64,000 bases of DNA from Bacteroidota bacterium (GTDB taxonomy: Bacteria > Bacteroidota > Bacteroidia > Cytophagales > Cytophagaceae): assembly GCA_023391415.1 (NCBI GenBank), contig JAEWAY010000030.1, positions 20,615-84,614 of the forward strand. Reading direction: 5' to 3'. The position numbers and the translations under genes are program-made. The number at the start of each line of letters is the position of its first letter. The first letter of the stretch is position 1. Below the pieces are notes generated by a model. That model had not been told where the DNA came from and ran no database searches. It saw only the letters and a list, made by a program, of their open reading frames with translations. Below, one piece after another: positions 27,045 through 34,474 of this stretch.

Positions 27045-27623
27045 TCAGTAGATCACCTTGTCGAGTCCGGTGATCACCGAAGCGATCCGGATCGCGTCAA
27101 AAATCCGCTCTTCCGTACCTCCATGCCCGAGTACCGATTGCTCATGCGCGTTGACACACATCTCGCAACCGTTTACCGCCGAAACCGCCAGGCTCACCAG
27201 TTCAAAAAACTCCTTGCCCAGCACCGGATTCATCATAATCGACATTTTGATTCTTCCCTGCAACTGGTTGTATTTATCCTTCTTTACAAAATGTCTGAAC
27301 CGGTATAGCACGTTGTTGCTCGCCAGCAATGAAGTACAGGCCACTATCTCCCCCACCTCCTGATCCGTAGCTCCATGTTCAAGCGCCAAAGCGCTCAAAA
27401 ACGTCCGTAAGGGCTCATTCCGCTGATTAACCGCCGCGGATAGCGCGATCAGCGCGGTTTCCTTTTCAGACAACACCTCGGATTGCAATACATTTTTGAC
27501 ATTGATCCGCAGGTCTTTCAGGTATTTCGACGCTCCTTTTTCAAGCAGAGCGAGACTATCATTGCCATATCCGGAATCCAGGCGCAAATCCGTCAGCAAA
27601 TCATTAATTACTTCAGTAACCAT
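27045..27623 (-). CDS. ahpD: AhpD-like alkylhydroperoxidase
   Basis: All-helical carboxymuconolactone-decarboxylase-fold protein of 192 residues. The catalytic CxxC with its His is NGCEMCVNAHEQSV (Cys153, Cys156, His160). A second Cys lies at 96 (GEIVACTSLL). In mycobacteria and relatives, AhpD reduces AhpC using electrons from a lipoamide carrier. Here the gene sits 37 bases downstream of ahpC on the same strand, the same pairing. No ahpF gene is present, which fits AhpD supplying the electrons. Confidence 0.93.
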   Translation of the reverse strand: MVTEVINDLLTDLRLDSGYGNDSLALLEKGASKYLKDLRINVKNVLQSEVLSEKETALIALSAAVNQRNEPLRTFLSALALEHGATDQEVGEIVACTSLLASNNVLYRFRHFVKKDKYNQLQGRIKMSIMMNPVLGKEFFELVSLAVSAVNGCEMCVNAHEQSVLGHGGTEERIFDAIRIASVITGLDKVIY

Positions 27624-27660
27624 AATCGTATATTCCTTTCGTTAAAATGAGTGAAAAAAA

Positions 27661-28215
27661 TTAAACCATTATCGTAGCGTCGCCTTTCTGCCAGTTGCAT
27701 GGGCATAATTCATCCGTTTGCAACGCGTCAAGCACGCGAATCACCTCCTTGACATTGCGACCTACGCTTAAATCATTGACCGATACCCAACGTACAATCC
27801 CCTGGGGATCGATAATAAATGTAGCCCGGTAAGCGACTTTTTCCTCCGCTTCAAGAATTCCCAGGTCTTCCGCGAGACTTTTGGACGTATCGGCGAGCAT
27901 GGGAAATTTAAGTTCCCTGAGATCATCATGATCCTTGCGCCACGCGAGATGTACAAATTCCGAATCCGTAGAGGCGCCGATCAGTTGGGTATCCCGGTCT
28001 CTGAACTCGCCGTAGCTGTTGTTGAACTCGGCGATCTCCGTAGGACATACAAACGTAAAGTCTTTGGGCCACCAGAACATTACAGTCCACAAATCGCCTT
28101 TTTTCAGGTCCTCTCCGCTAAGGGTCGAAAACTCTTGTCCGTTTTCAATCGATACGACTGTTTTTTTGACGAAATCAGGGAAGGCGGCGCCCACAGGCAA
28201 AATTCCATTTCTCAT
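27661..28215 (-). CDS. ahpC: Peroxiredoxin (AhpC)
   Basis: Reduces hydrogen peroxide and organic peroxides. The peroxidatic Cys57 is in FTFVCPTEI with the preceding Phe-Trp-Trp-Pro-Lys; the C-terminal half has the resolving cysteines in LCPCNW (Cys171, Cys173). At 184 aa it is a normal 2-Cys length. FIIDPQGIVRWVSVNDLSVGRN is the typical AhpC segment. It is first in the ahpC-ahpD operon, read divergently from oxyR. A well-formed promoter and an OxyR-type operator lie in the 121-base gap between them, so peroxide induction is expected. Confidence 0.96.
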   Translation of the reverse strand: MRNGILPVGAAFPDFVKKTVVSIENGQEFSTLSGEDLKKGDLWTVMFWWPKDFTFVCPTEIAEFNNSYGEFRDRDTQLIGASTDSEFVHLAWRKDHDDLRELKFPMLADTSKSLAEDLGILEAEEKVAYRATFIIDPQGIVRWVSVNDLSVGRNVKEVIRVLDALQTDELCPCNWQKGDATIMV

Positions 28216-28260
28216 AATTGTATTGTTTTAAAATTGATTGAGTTTGTGTTATTGTCTGTA

Positions 28261-28293
28261 CAAAGATACGGCGACATTGATTCATAAATCAAA
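28261..28293 (-). promoter_or_regulatory. Bacteroidota-type promoter of ahpC
   Basis: Read on the minus strand: -33 element TTTG (28290-28293), 21 bases, then -7 element TATCTTTG (28261-28268). Both match the TTTG / TAnnTTTG consensus of Bacteroidota sigma factor, with allowed spacing. The ahpC start lies about 45 bases downstream of the -7 box. Confidence 0.8.
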
Positions 28294-28313
28294 TCAATAG
28301 TTTTTATAACATG

Positions 28314-28328
28314 ATAGATTTTATCTAT
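28314..28328. promoter_or_regulatory. OxyR operator half-pair between ahpC and oxyR
   Basis: The sequence ATAGATTTTATCTAT fits the ATAGnTnnnAnCTAT OxyR element exactly. It lies some 60-75 bases upstream of the expected ahpC transcription start and only eight bases before the oxyR ATG, so it can both activate ahpC and repress oxyR. A second, weaker element is suggested by AATAGTTTTTATAAC just upstream on the plus strand. Confidence 0.75.
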
Positions 28329-28336
28329 ATTTACGC

Positions 28337-29275
28337 ATGTTTACACTGATCCAACTGGAATACATCGTCGCCGTCGATACCTGGCGACATTTCGCCACCG
28401 CCGCCGAAAAGTGCTTTGTAACACAACCAACGCTGAGCATGCAGATAAAAAAACTGGAGGAAGGACTGGGATTGGTTCTGTTTGACCGAAGCAAGCAACC
28501 GGTAGTACCGACACTGGCTGGCGAAGCGATTATAAAGCAGGCCAGAATAGTACTCAACGAGTCTCAAAAAATAACCGAACTCACGCGTCAGATGCAGGGT
28601 CAGATAGCGGGCGAGCTCAAGCTGGGCATTATTCCCACGCTTTCTCCCTATCTGCTTCCCCGCTTCGCGGGCAATTTCCTGAAAAAATATTCCGAAGTAA
28701 CCATGCAGGTAACGGAGTTGCTTACCAGCCAGATCATCGACGCCCTCAAAAAAGATATCATCGACGCGGGCATTCTGGTAACTCCAATCAGGAATCAGGA
28801 AATCCACAGTATCCCCTTGTTTTATGAAAAGTTTGTACTGTACGCCGCTCCGGGAGAAAATCTTTCCGATTTACCTTATATTACTGAAGACAAACTGGAC
28901 CAGACCCGCTTCTGGCTTCTGACTTCCGGACATTGCTTCCGGAGCCAGGCCCTGAACATATGCGACGCTCAACGACTCCAACGACAAGACGCCCTGCAAT
29001 TTGAAAGCGGATCGCTGGAAACCCTGATAAGACTGGTGGATACGGAAGGCGGTGTTACACTGATTCCCGAACTCGCCGCCATGGATATCCCCGCGCACCG
29101 GCAAGAGCAACTGATCCAGTTTGGCCAGGAACCTTTGTACAGGGAAGTAAGTCTGGTATATAGCCGCAATTTCGCGAAAGAGCGTCTTTTGAAAGTGCTG
29201 GAAAAAGAAATCAGGGCGACGCTGCCTCAAAGCATGCAGCAGAAAAAACAAAAAACGGTTGTAGAGTTTGAATAA
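28337..29275 (+). CDS. oxyR: Peroxide-sensing LysR-type regulator OxyR
   Basis: DNA-binding helix-turn-helix in the first 60 residues (HFATAAEKCFVTQPTLSMQIKKLEE). The sensing loop is SGHCFRSQALNIC, with Cys200 and Cys209. This is the redox pair of OxyR, spaced nine apart as in E. coli (199 and 208). Length 312 aa is normal. It is divergent from ahpC across a 121-base gap that holds an OxyR-type operator overlapping its own leader, so autorepression is likely. A TATATTTA element (28326-28333), inside that operator, may be its -7 box. Confidence 0.95.
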   Translation: MFTLIQLEYIVAVDTWRHFATAAEKCFVTQPTLSMQIKKLEEGLGLVLFDRSKQPVVPTLAGEAIIKQARIVLNESQKITELTRQMQGQIAGELKLGIIPTLSPYLLPRFAGNFLKKYSEVTMQVTELLTSQIIDALKKDIIDAGILVTPIRNQEIHSIPLFYEKFVLYAAPGENLSDLPYITEDKLDQTRFWLLTSGHCFRSQALNICDAQRLQRQDALQFESGSLETLIRLVDTEGGVTLIPELAAMDIPAHRQEQLIQFGQEPLYREVSLVYSRNFAKERLLKVLEKEIRATLPQSMQQKKQKTVVEFE

Positions 29276-29448
29276 ATCCGGCTACCACTCGACAACTCCG
29301 GCGCGCCAACCACTCTAAAATCACAACAACAGCCGCCAGTCCGCGTTGAATATGGACGATATTTTTTTAGAGAAGCGGACAAACATAGTGTCCGCTTACC
29401 GGTTGAATGAATACTTTTAACTGATTGTAAAACCACTAAAAAAGCATT

Positions 29449-29664
29449 ATGAAATCAAGATTCAACCAACGCGTACAAATAGCCAGTTGCAGGCTTAACA
29501 GACGCTTCAGACCGAAAAACGAGAAGCTAAAAAAGCATTTTATCCTGACACGGCTTGAAGAAACACTGGGAAAGCCACGCCAGGAACTCAAGGCCTTGAT
29601 CAGCGACGAGCTACTTCAGACACTCTCACAAGTCCCTTTCTCCATTGTTTTAAAGGAAAAATAA
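29449..29664 (+). CDS. Small basic hypothetical protein (71 aa)
   Basis: The product is rich in Arg and Lys in its first half (MKSRFNQRVQIASCRLNRRF) and helical in the second (LGKPRQELKALISDELLQTLSQVPFS). No signal peptide, membrane helix or known motif is seen. It starts with an ATG 173 bases after oxyR and is followed by a terminator-like hairpin, which supports transcription. The charge might suit nucleic-acid binding, but that is a guess. Without homologue evidence it may not be a real gene. Confidence 0.5.
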   Translation: MKSRFNQRVQIASCRLNRRFRPKNEKLKKHFILTRLEETLGKPRQELKALISDELLQTLSQVPFSIVLKEK

Positions 29665-29671
29665 AGCCGCT

Positions 29672-29715
29672 CCGGTGTCAAAGAGCGATCACCCCTTCGA
29701 CACCGGCCGCTTTTT
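29672..29715 (+). terminator. Possible terminator after the small basic gene
   Basis: An eight-base perfect stem, CCGGTGTC (29672-29679) and GACACCGG (29699-29706), followed by CCGCTTTTT. The right arm is also the end of the convergent DUF493 gene, so part of the pairing could be coincidence. Confidence 0.5.
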
Positions 29716-29956
29716 GATATACCTCGATCACCTCTTCACTGGAACCCAGTTCCGCGTATGAAGTAACACTCACATACTTTCCTTGCCCGGACTCTTTTGT
29801 ACTCAGGTCGCCCTTGGGCAAAATCCGTATGATGTCTTCCGTCTTACCCGCGGGTACGATAAACTTAAACAAATAGCCCGCCGGCCATTCCAGATTATCC
29901 AACTTTTCTCTCAATCCGTCAAAATCCTTATTTCCCATCGCCATCCATTTTATCAA
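29678..29956 (-). CDS. DUF493 family protein (YbeD/UPF0250-like)
   Basis: A 92-residue cytosolic protein. The family core is YLFKFIVPAGKTEDIIRILP and KYVSVTSYAELGSSEEVIEVYQKAAGVEGVIAL, a ferredoxin-like fold related to regulatory ACT-type domains. In E. coli the homologue YbeD neighbours the lipoylation genes; here nothing of that kind adjoins. Other start codons at 29944 and 29938 are as likely as the one at 29956. Function unknown. Confidence 0.85.
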   Translation of the reverse strand: MIKWMAMGNKDFDGLREKLDNLEWPAGYLFKFIVPAGKTEDIIRILPKGDLSTKESGQGKYVSVTSYAELGSSEEVIEVYQKAAGVEGVIAL

Positions 29957-30294
29957 TTAACATTACGCGAATAGTTAAAATTCGATTACGCTAAAATACA
30001 GGAAGCGGCATCGATTATCACGCTATTTTACAAAAAATATCACCTGCCATTAAAAAACCGGTCAGCACAACAAAACAGCGCACTATCAATCACTTAAAAA
30101 TAAGTATTTAAAAAAACACCAAATATGCTCGTAAAAATCAATCAAATACACCATTAATATGTGAAAATAAATAGTATATTTGAACAATATTGTACTTTTT
30201 AAATAAAACATAAAACTTTAAATAGCAACCAACATTATATTATACCTATAGTTATATTTTTTATTCAATAAGCAACAACCAAAACTTTCACTAT
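29957..30294. other. AT-rich intergenic region upstream of the receiver protein
   Basis: About 340 bases, very AT-rich from 30080 on. No gene, repeat or hairpin stands out. Promoters for the divergent DUF493 and receiver genes must be here, but no element matches TAnnTTTG clearly. Confidence 0.4.
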
Positions 30295-30714
30295 ATGTCC
30301 TTACCCGTACATATTCTTTTGGTGGACGATGATCACCGCGCCAACCAGGAAAACTCCAAAATCATCCGGGAGCATGGGTTCCGGGCTTCCGTCAAAACCG
30401 CGCTCAATGGCGGCCACGCGCTCCTCTGCCTCGAACAAATATACAATCACCGGCCACACGATACCCTGATCATTCTTCTCGACACCCAAATGCCCATTAT
30501 GAACGGTTTCGAGTTTATGGCCGCGTTTAACAAAACCGACTATCGCAACAAAAACAATATCAGAATCATCATGATGATATCTGATCAGAACGCGCAAAAC
30601 GAGATCGAAAGGGCCCGGCGGTCAGGAGTGCGTGATTTTATACAAAAACCGATCGCTCCGGCGGAACTAGCGAAACTACTGTCGTCCAATACCCGGGCTA
30701 AAAAGGTCGCCTGA
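30295..30714 (+). CDS. Stand-alone response regulator receiver protein
   Basis: A single CheY-like domain of 139 residues without an output domain. The acidic triplet is LVDDDH (Asp11-13), the phosphorylated Asp is Asp63 in LLDTQMPIMNGFEF, Ser96 takes the Thr/Ser place in MMISDQ, and Lys118 is in QKPIAP. All phosphorylation residues are present. No histidine kinase lies nearby, so the partner is encoded elsewhere. Two unknown proteins follow on the same strand. Confidence 0.93.
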   Translation: MSLPVHILLVDDDHRANQENSKIIREHGFRASVKTALNGGHALLCLEQIYNHRPHDTLIILLDTQMPIMNGFEFMAAFNKTDYRNKNNIRIIMMISDQNAQNEIERARRSGVRDFIQKPIAPAELAKLLSSNTRAKKVA

Positions 30715-30847
30715 CCCCATCTACTAAACCTTATATTTTTCAGATCATCAGTATCGCATAAGGGAGAAAATATTTTTTTCAGACCGCAGATTGGCTGCGT
30801 TCTGCCCGCTTTTCTTTGAACTATCATAAATCAACTAAAAGCGACAC

Positions 30848-31195
30848 GTGAAAAGGTTTTTCCTGGATCAGTTTCTTATCCGCCACATTCATTTTAACCA
30901 TCAGGGACATCTGGCGCTCCATTGCCTCGGAAGGCATGAGGAGTCTAGCTTCCATTTTTGTCTTTACCTGAGCTGGAAAGAGTTCAACCTCCTGCTGGCT
31001 TCCATCAGCGAGCATCGTCTCCGGCTAAAACAAATGCTGAGTCACACCCTCCTGCAAGACATGATACACTCGCTCAGAAATACGATACAGGTAGATTCAT
31101 GCTGGCTCTCCATAAAAATCGTCGAACTGAGCGAAAGGAGACCGGAAACGGACAAGGAATACTGTGTTGAAAATTTCGGGTTTATTCCCGCTTAA
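30848..31195 (+). CDS. Hypothetical protein (115 aa), GTG start
   Basis: I do not recognise it. The frame opens with a GTG at 30848; no ATG gives a better start. The product is rich in His and Leu in the first half (RHIHFNHQGHLALHCLGRHEE) and helical in the second (LLASISEHRLRLKQMLSHTLLQDMIHSLRN). No signal peptide or membrane helix is clear. It lies 133 bases after the receiver gene and 23 before the next unknown, so all three may form a unit. Confidence 0.6.
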   Translation: MKRFFLDQFLIRHIHFNHQGHLALHCLGRHEESSFHFCLYLSWKEFNLLLASISEHRLRLKQMLSHTLLQDMIHSLRNTIQVDSCWLSIKIVELSERRPETDKEYCVENFGFIPA

Positions 31196-31218
31196 TCTTT
31201 AAAAACCAATCATTAAAC

Positions 31219-31656
31219 ATGGAAACATTGAAGTACATTCAAAAATTGAGCTCTATCGCCAGAGAAAAAAGCCTGCTGGGCTGTTCCGAAGACGCGACCT
31301 ACTACTTTATCAAGGCGATCGCCCGCGCGGAGCATAGCGCGGACTTTCTCCATATCGCCAGCGAACTATACAAATCGGATATGGAAAACAACAAAACACT
31401 CGCTTACAACGCGTTCATAAAATCCATCGAAGTGGCTTCAGAGCCTTTCAGGCTCTTCAAAAAGATACTGAAGCGGAGTGACCTGAGCTATATGCTCGGA
31501 GACTTTCTGGTCAAAAGGTCCGATCAGCTATTTCATCATCTCCTGCTTTATACCAAAGACCAGAATGAAATAGACGAACTGACCCGCTTATTTGAACCGG
31601 TAGCGGTATATATTGACAACCAAAACACCAGCCGGTTTTTGAAAAAAGCGTCCTGA
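31219..31656 (+). CDS. Hypothetical helical protein (145 aa)
   Basis: Nearly all of the sequence reads as amphipathic helices (LKYIQKLSSIAREKSLL, ATYYFIKAIARAEHSADFLHIASELYK, AYNAFIKSIEVASEPFRLFKKIL), somewhat like TPR-type helical pairs. No catalytic motif, signal peptide or membrane segment is visible. It follows the preceding unknown gene by 23 bases. A role as an adaptor for the nearby receiver protein would be consistent with the layout but is not shown by the sequence. Confidence 0.7.
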   Translation: METLKYIQKLSSIAREKSLLGCSEDATYYFIKAIARAEHSADFLHIASELYKSDMENNKTLAYNAFIKSIEVASEPFRLFKKILKRSDLSYMLGDFLVKRSDQLFHHLLLYTKDQNEIDELTRLFEPVAVYIDNQNTSRFLKKAS

Positions 31657-31820
31657 GTATCGACGTATCGAAACAAGCGGTGGAATAAAGCCGGTTTTTT
31701 AGGTCAAACGCTTTTTGTCAATTGAATTTGTTGTAATTTTACCGGGTCGATTGTATCGGGTCCAATATCAGGGGCAAGCAATCCGGACATTTATAGTCGC
31801 CATGAATCCAACAGCTAAAA

Positions 31821-32774
31821 ATGAAGATCACCGAACATATAAAAAACGCGGATAAATGCCTTTTTTCCTTTGAAGTTCTGCCCCCGCTTAAAGGACAGGA
31901 TATCAACTCATTGTTTAAGGCTATCGACCCGCTTATGGAGTTCAACCCTCCCTTTATCGATGTCACGTATCACCGGGAAGAATACATATACAAGAAGCGT
32001 GAAAACGGCCTGCTCGAGAAACGGACGGTTCGCAAAAGACCGGGGACTGTCGGCATATGCGCCGCCATTATAAACCGGTATAAGGTAGACGCGGTGCCGC
32101 ATCTGATCTGCGGCGGGTTTAGCAAAGAAGAAACTGAAAACGCGCTCATCGACCTGAATTTTCTCGGCATAGACAATGTGCTGGTATTAAGAGGCGACCA
32201 TATAAAGTCGGAAGGCATGTTCATTCCTGAAGAAGACGGCCACCGATACGCGTCCGACCTGATCCAACAGGTAGTAAGCCTGAACAATGGACAGTTTCTG
32301 GACGACGACCTGCAAAACAGTTCTCCCTCCAACTTCTGCATAGGAGTAGCGGGCTATCCCGAAAAACATTTTGAGGCGCCCAATCTGGAAACTGATCTGA
32401 AATATCTGAAACTCAAGCAAGACCTCGGAGCTGATTATATTGTAACCCAGATGTTTTTTGACAACAAAAAATACCTTGACTTCGTTGACAAATGCAGGGA
32501 GATGGGAATCACCATACCGATCATTCCGGGGCTTAAACCCATTACCGCTCTCAAACAAATCAATGTGCTTCCCAGCATATTCCATATCGATATACCGGTA
32601 GAGTTGTCCAGAGCGATTGAAAGTTGCAAAAATCAGGAAGAAGTCAAAGCCGTAGGCGTTGAATGGGCGATTCAACAGTCCCGGGAATTGATAGGGGCGG
32701 GAGCTCCCTGCCTTCATTTCTATTCCATGGGGCGCTCCGAGTCTGTAAAACAAATCGCGAACGCCTTGTTCTAA
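31821..32774 (+). CDS. metF: Methylenetetrahydrofolate reductase
   Basis: Reduces 5,10-methylenetetrahydrofolate to 5-methyltetrahydrofolate for methionine synthesis, using FAD, as a cytosolic barrel enzyme. The start SFEVLPPLKG (residues 17-26) carries the catalytic Glu, followed by FIDVTYHREEY, VLRGDH and IGVAGYPEKH. Further on are GADYIVTQMFFDNKKYLDFV and PIIPGLKPI, then the C-terminal GAPCLHFYSMG. At 317 aa it is a normal bacterial length. The product of the next gene is unrelated, but both are on the same strand 73 bases or less apart. Confidence 0.96.
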   Translation: MKITEHIKNADKCLFSFEVLPPLKGQDINSLFKAIDPLMEFNPPFIDVTYHREEYIYKKRENGLLEKRTVRKRPGTVGICAAIINRYKVDAVPHLICGGFSKEETENALIDLNFLGIDNVLVLRGDHIKSEGMFIPEEDGHRYASDLIQQVVSLNNGQFLDDDLQNSSPSNFCIGVAGYPEKHFEAPNLETDLKYLKLKQDLGADYIVTQMFFDNKKYLDFVDKCREMGITIPIIPGLKPITALKQINVLPSIFHIDIPVELSRAIESCKNQEEVKAVGVEWAIQQSRELIGAGAPCLHFYSMGRSESVKQIANALF

Positions 32775-32805
32775 ACATTGTATAACACATTAAACTCGAA
32801 AAACT

Positions 32806-33669
32806 ACGGAAAAGCAAGTAAAACTGATCGAATGTCCCAGAGACGCCATGCAAGGCATGAAGGAGTTTATTCCTACAGACGTCAAGATCAGCTATATCAA
32901 CAAGCTGCTGCGGGTCGGATTCGACACCATCGATATGGGAAGCTTCGTTTCGCCCAAAACCGTCCCTCAGACAAGAGATACCGGCGAGGTGATCAAAGGG
33001 CTGGATCTTTCCGGTTCATTGTCCAAAATACTGGTCATCGCCGCCAACGACCGGGGGATAGAAGAAGCCTCCGCGTTTGAAGCCATCGATTACGTAGGCT
33101 TTCCCCTCTCGCTCAGCGAAACCTTTCAGCGGCGCAATACCAACCGGAGCATAGAGGACGCGTTCGCGGTCATCGAAAAAGGACGAGAGCGGCTTGCCAG
33201 GGTATCAAAGCAAATGGTCGTATATCTTTCCATGGGTTTCGGAAACCCCTACAACGATCCGTATTCTCCGGAATATATACGGCAGTTCACGCGCCGTCTG
33301 TCGACAATGGGTATCGGTATTGTTTCTCTTTCCGATACAATCGGGATAGCTACTCCCGCCCTTATTACCCGGCTGTTTTCGGAAGTATTAGGCGAGTTTC
33401 CCGAAATTGAATTCGGAGCGCACTTGCATTCTCATCCGGCTACGGTAATAGAAAAACTCGAAGCCGCCTACAACGCGGGCTGTACGCGGTTTGACTCCGC
33501 GATCAACGGCTACGGCGGTTGTCCGATGGCCGATGACGATCTTGTGGGAAACCTGGCGACCCAACAGGTGATCCGCTTTTTTGAAAACAAACGACTTGCT
33601 CCCGGCCTGAATCAGGACGCCTTGGCCAGCGCCATGGCCGAAGCTTCCGCGATATTTCCCTTATCATGA
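32806..33669 (+). CDS. Hydroxymethylglutaryl-CoA lyase, no standard start codon
   Basis: Cleaves HMG-CoA to acetoacetate and acetyl-CoA in leucine breakdown. Family parts present are ECPRDAMQGMKEFIPT, VGFDTIDMGSFVSPKTVPQ, HLHSHPATVIEKLEAAYNAGCTRFDSAINGYGG and the active-site CPMADDDLVGN. The Arg-Asp of CPRDAM, essential in the family, is encoded at 32839-32844, before the first ATG (32848). The frame is open back to a stop at 32791-32793 and holds no ATG, GTG or TTG. The best candidate for the true start is ACG at 32806 (giving xEKQVKLIECPRDAM), a rare initiator or a mutated ATG. A sequencing error is also possible. It overlaps the next gene by four bases. Confidence 0.85.
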   Translation, partial: TEKQVKLIECPRDAMQGMKEFIPTDVKISYINKLLRVGFDTIDMGSFVSPKTVPQTRDTGEVIKGLDLSGSLSKILVIAANDRGIEEASAFEAIDYVGFPLSLSETFQRRNTNRSIEDAFAVIEKGRERLARVSKQMVVYLSMGFGNPYNDPYSPEYIRQFTRRLSTMGIGIVSLSDTIGIATPALITRLFSEVLGEFPEIEFGAHLHSHPATVIEKLEAAYNAGCTRFDSAINGYGGCPMADDDLVGNLATQQVIRFFENKRLAPGLNQDALASAMAEASAIFPLS

Positions 33670-34400
33670 AAAAGAAAACAGAGGTAGAACTATTTATTCC
33701 TTGTTTCATAGATCAGATCTTTCCTGAAACCGGCTTCAATATGGTCAAAGTATTGAAGAAACTGGGCTGTGAAGTACATTATAACCCTCAGCAAACCTGT
33801 TGCGGTCAGCCAGCCTTCAACGCGGGTTATTTTGAAGAAGCCGCTAAAGTCGGCGTCAAGTTTCTCAACGATATGGACTCCGGAAGATATGTCGTAACTC
33901 CATCCGCCTCCTGTGTAGGCATGGTCAGAAATAGCTACAAACGGCTGTTTGAAAACACCTCCAACCTTGTACAGCTCCGAAGAGTACAGGCCAATACCTA
34001 CGAGTTTACCGAGTTTCTGACTCATGTCCTGAAGATCGACAGGGTCGAGGGAGCCTCCCTGCGCGCCCACGCCACCTACCACGATAGTTGCGGCGCCCTG
34101 AGGGAATGCGGGATCAAGGAAGGACCCCGGAAACTGCTTCAGCACGTGGAAGGATTGCGGCTGACCGAGATGAAGGAAACCGAAACCTGCTGTGGATTTG
34201 GCGGAACATTCGCGGTCAAGTTCGAATCCATTAGCGGCGCCATGGCTGATCAGAAAATGGCCAACGCGCTGGATACCGGAGCGGAAATACTCATATCGAC
34301 GGATAGCTCCTGCCTGATGCACCTGGACGCGTATTGCAAAAAGCAAAACAAAAAACTGAAGATCATGCATATCGCCGATGTGCTCGCCAGCGGCTGGTAA
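33666..34400 (+). CDS. (Fe-S)-binding CCG-domain protein, LutA/YkgE-like
   Basis: A 244-residue cytosolic protein with two cysteine-rich CCG domains, TCCGQPAFNAG (about residue 40) and TCCGFGGTFAVK (about 178), plus further Cys in SASCVGM, DSCGAL and SSCLMHL. These bind iron-sulphur clusters in glycolate and lactate dehydrogenase complexes. In the usual lut operon, LutB and LutC follow; neither is here. The ATG overlaps the lyase stop by four bases, so both are probably made together. The sequence supports the LutA family but not lactate use by itself. Confidence 0.88.
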   Translation: MKKKTEVELFIPCFIDQIFPETGFNMVKVLKKLGCEVHYNPQQTCCGQPAFNAGYFEEAAKVGVKFLNDMDSGRYVVTPSASCVGMVRNSYKRLFENTSNLVQLRRVQANTYEFTEFLTHVLKIDRVEGASLRAHATYHDSCGALRECGIKEGPRKLLQHVEGLRLTEMKETETCCGFGGTFAVKFESISGAMADQKMANALDTGAEILISTDSSCLMHLDAYCKKQNKKLKIMHIADVLASGW

Positions 34401-34474
34401 ACGCTCCCATTGAAGGTCGGCCAACATTTTCGGAAAAGTATGGTTAAATCTTAATACAACATGGATTTAGCCAT

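Noticed and set aside
30841..30860. A second parS-like CACGTG near the start of the 30848 gene
   Set aside because: Only the six-base core is symmetric; the flanks do not match parS.
31657..31820. A SAM riboswitch before metF
   Set aside because: The gap is only about 160 bases and I see neither the paired helices nor the conserved motifs of the known SAM classes.
32778..33080. A 100-codon frame overlapping the start of the HMG-CoA lyase
   Set aside because: It lies in another frame from the conserved lyase sequence and its product is arginine-rich nonsense.
33690..34427. A 245-codon frame antisense to the LutA-like gene
   Set aside because: Fully overlaps a well-supported gene on the other strand and has no family motif.
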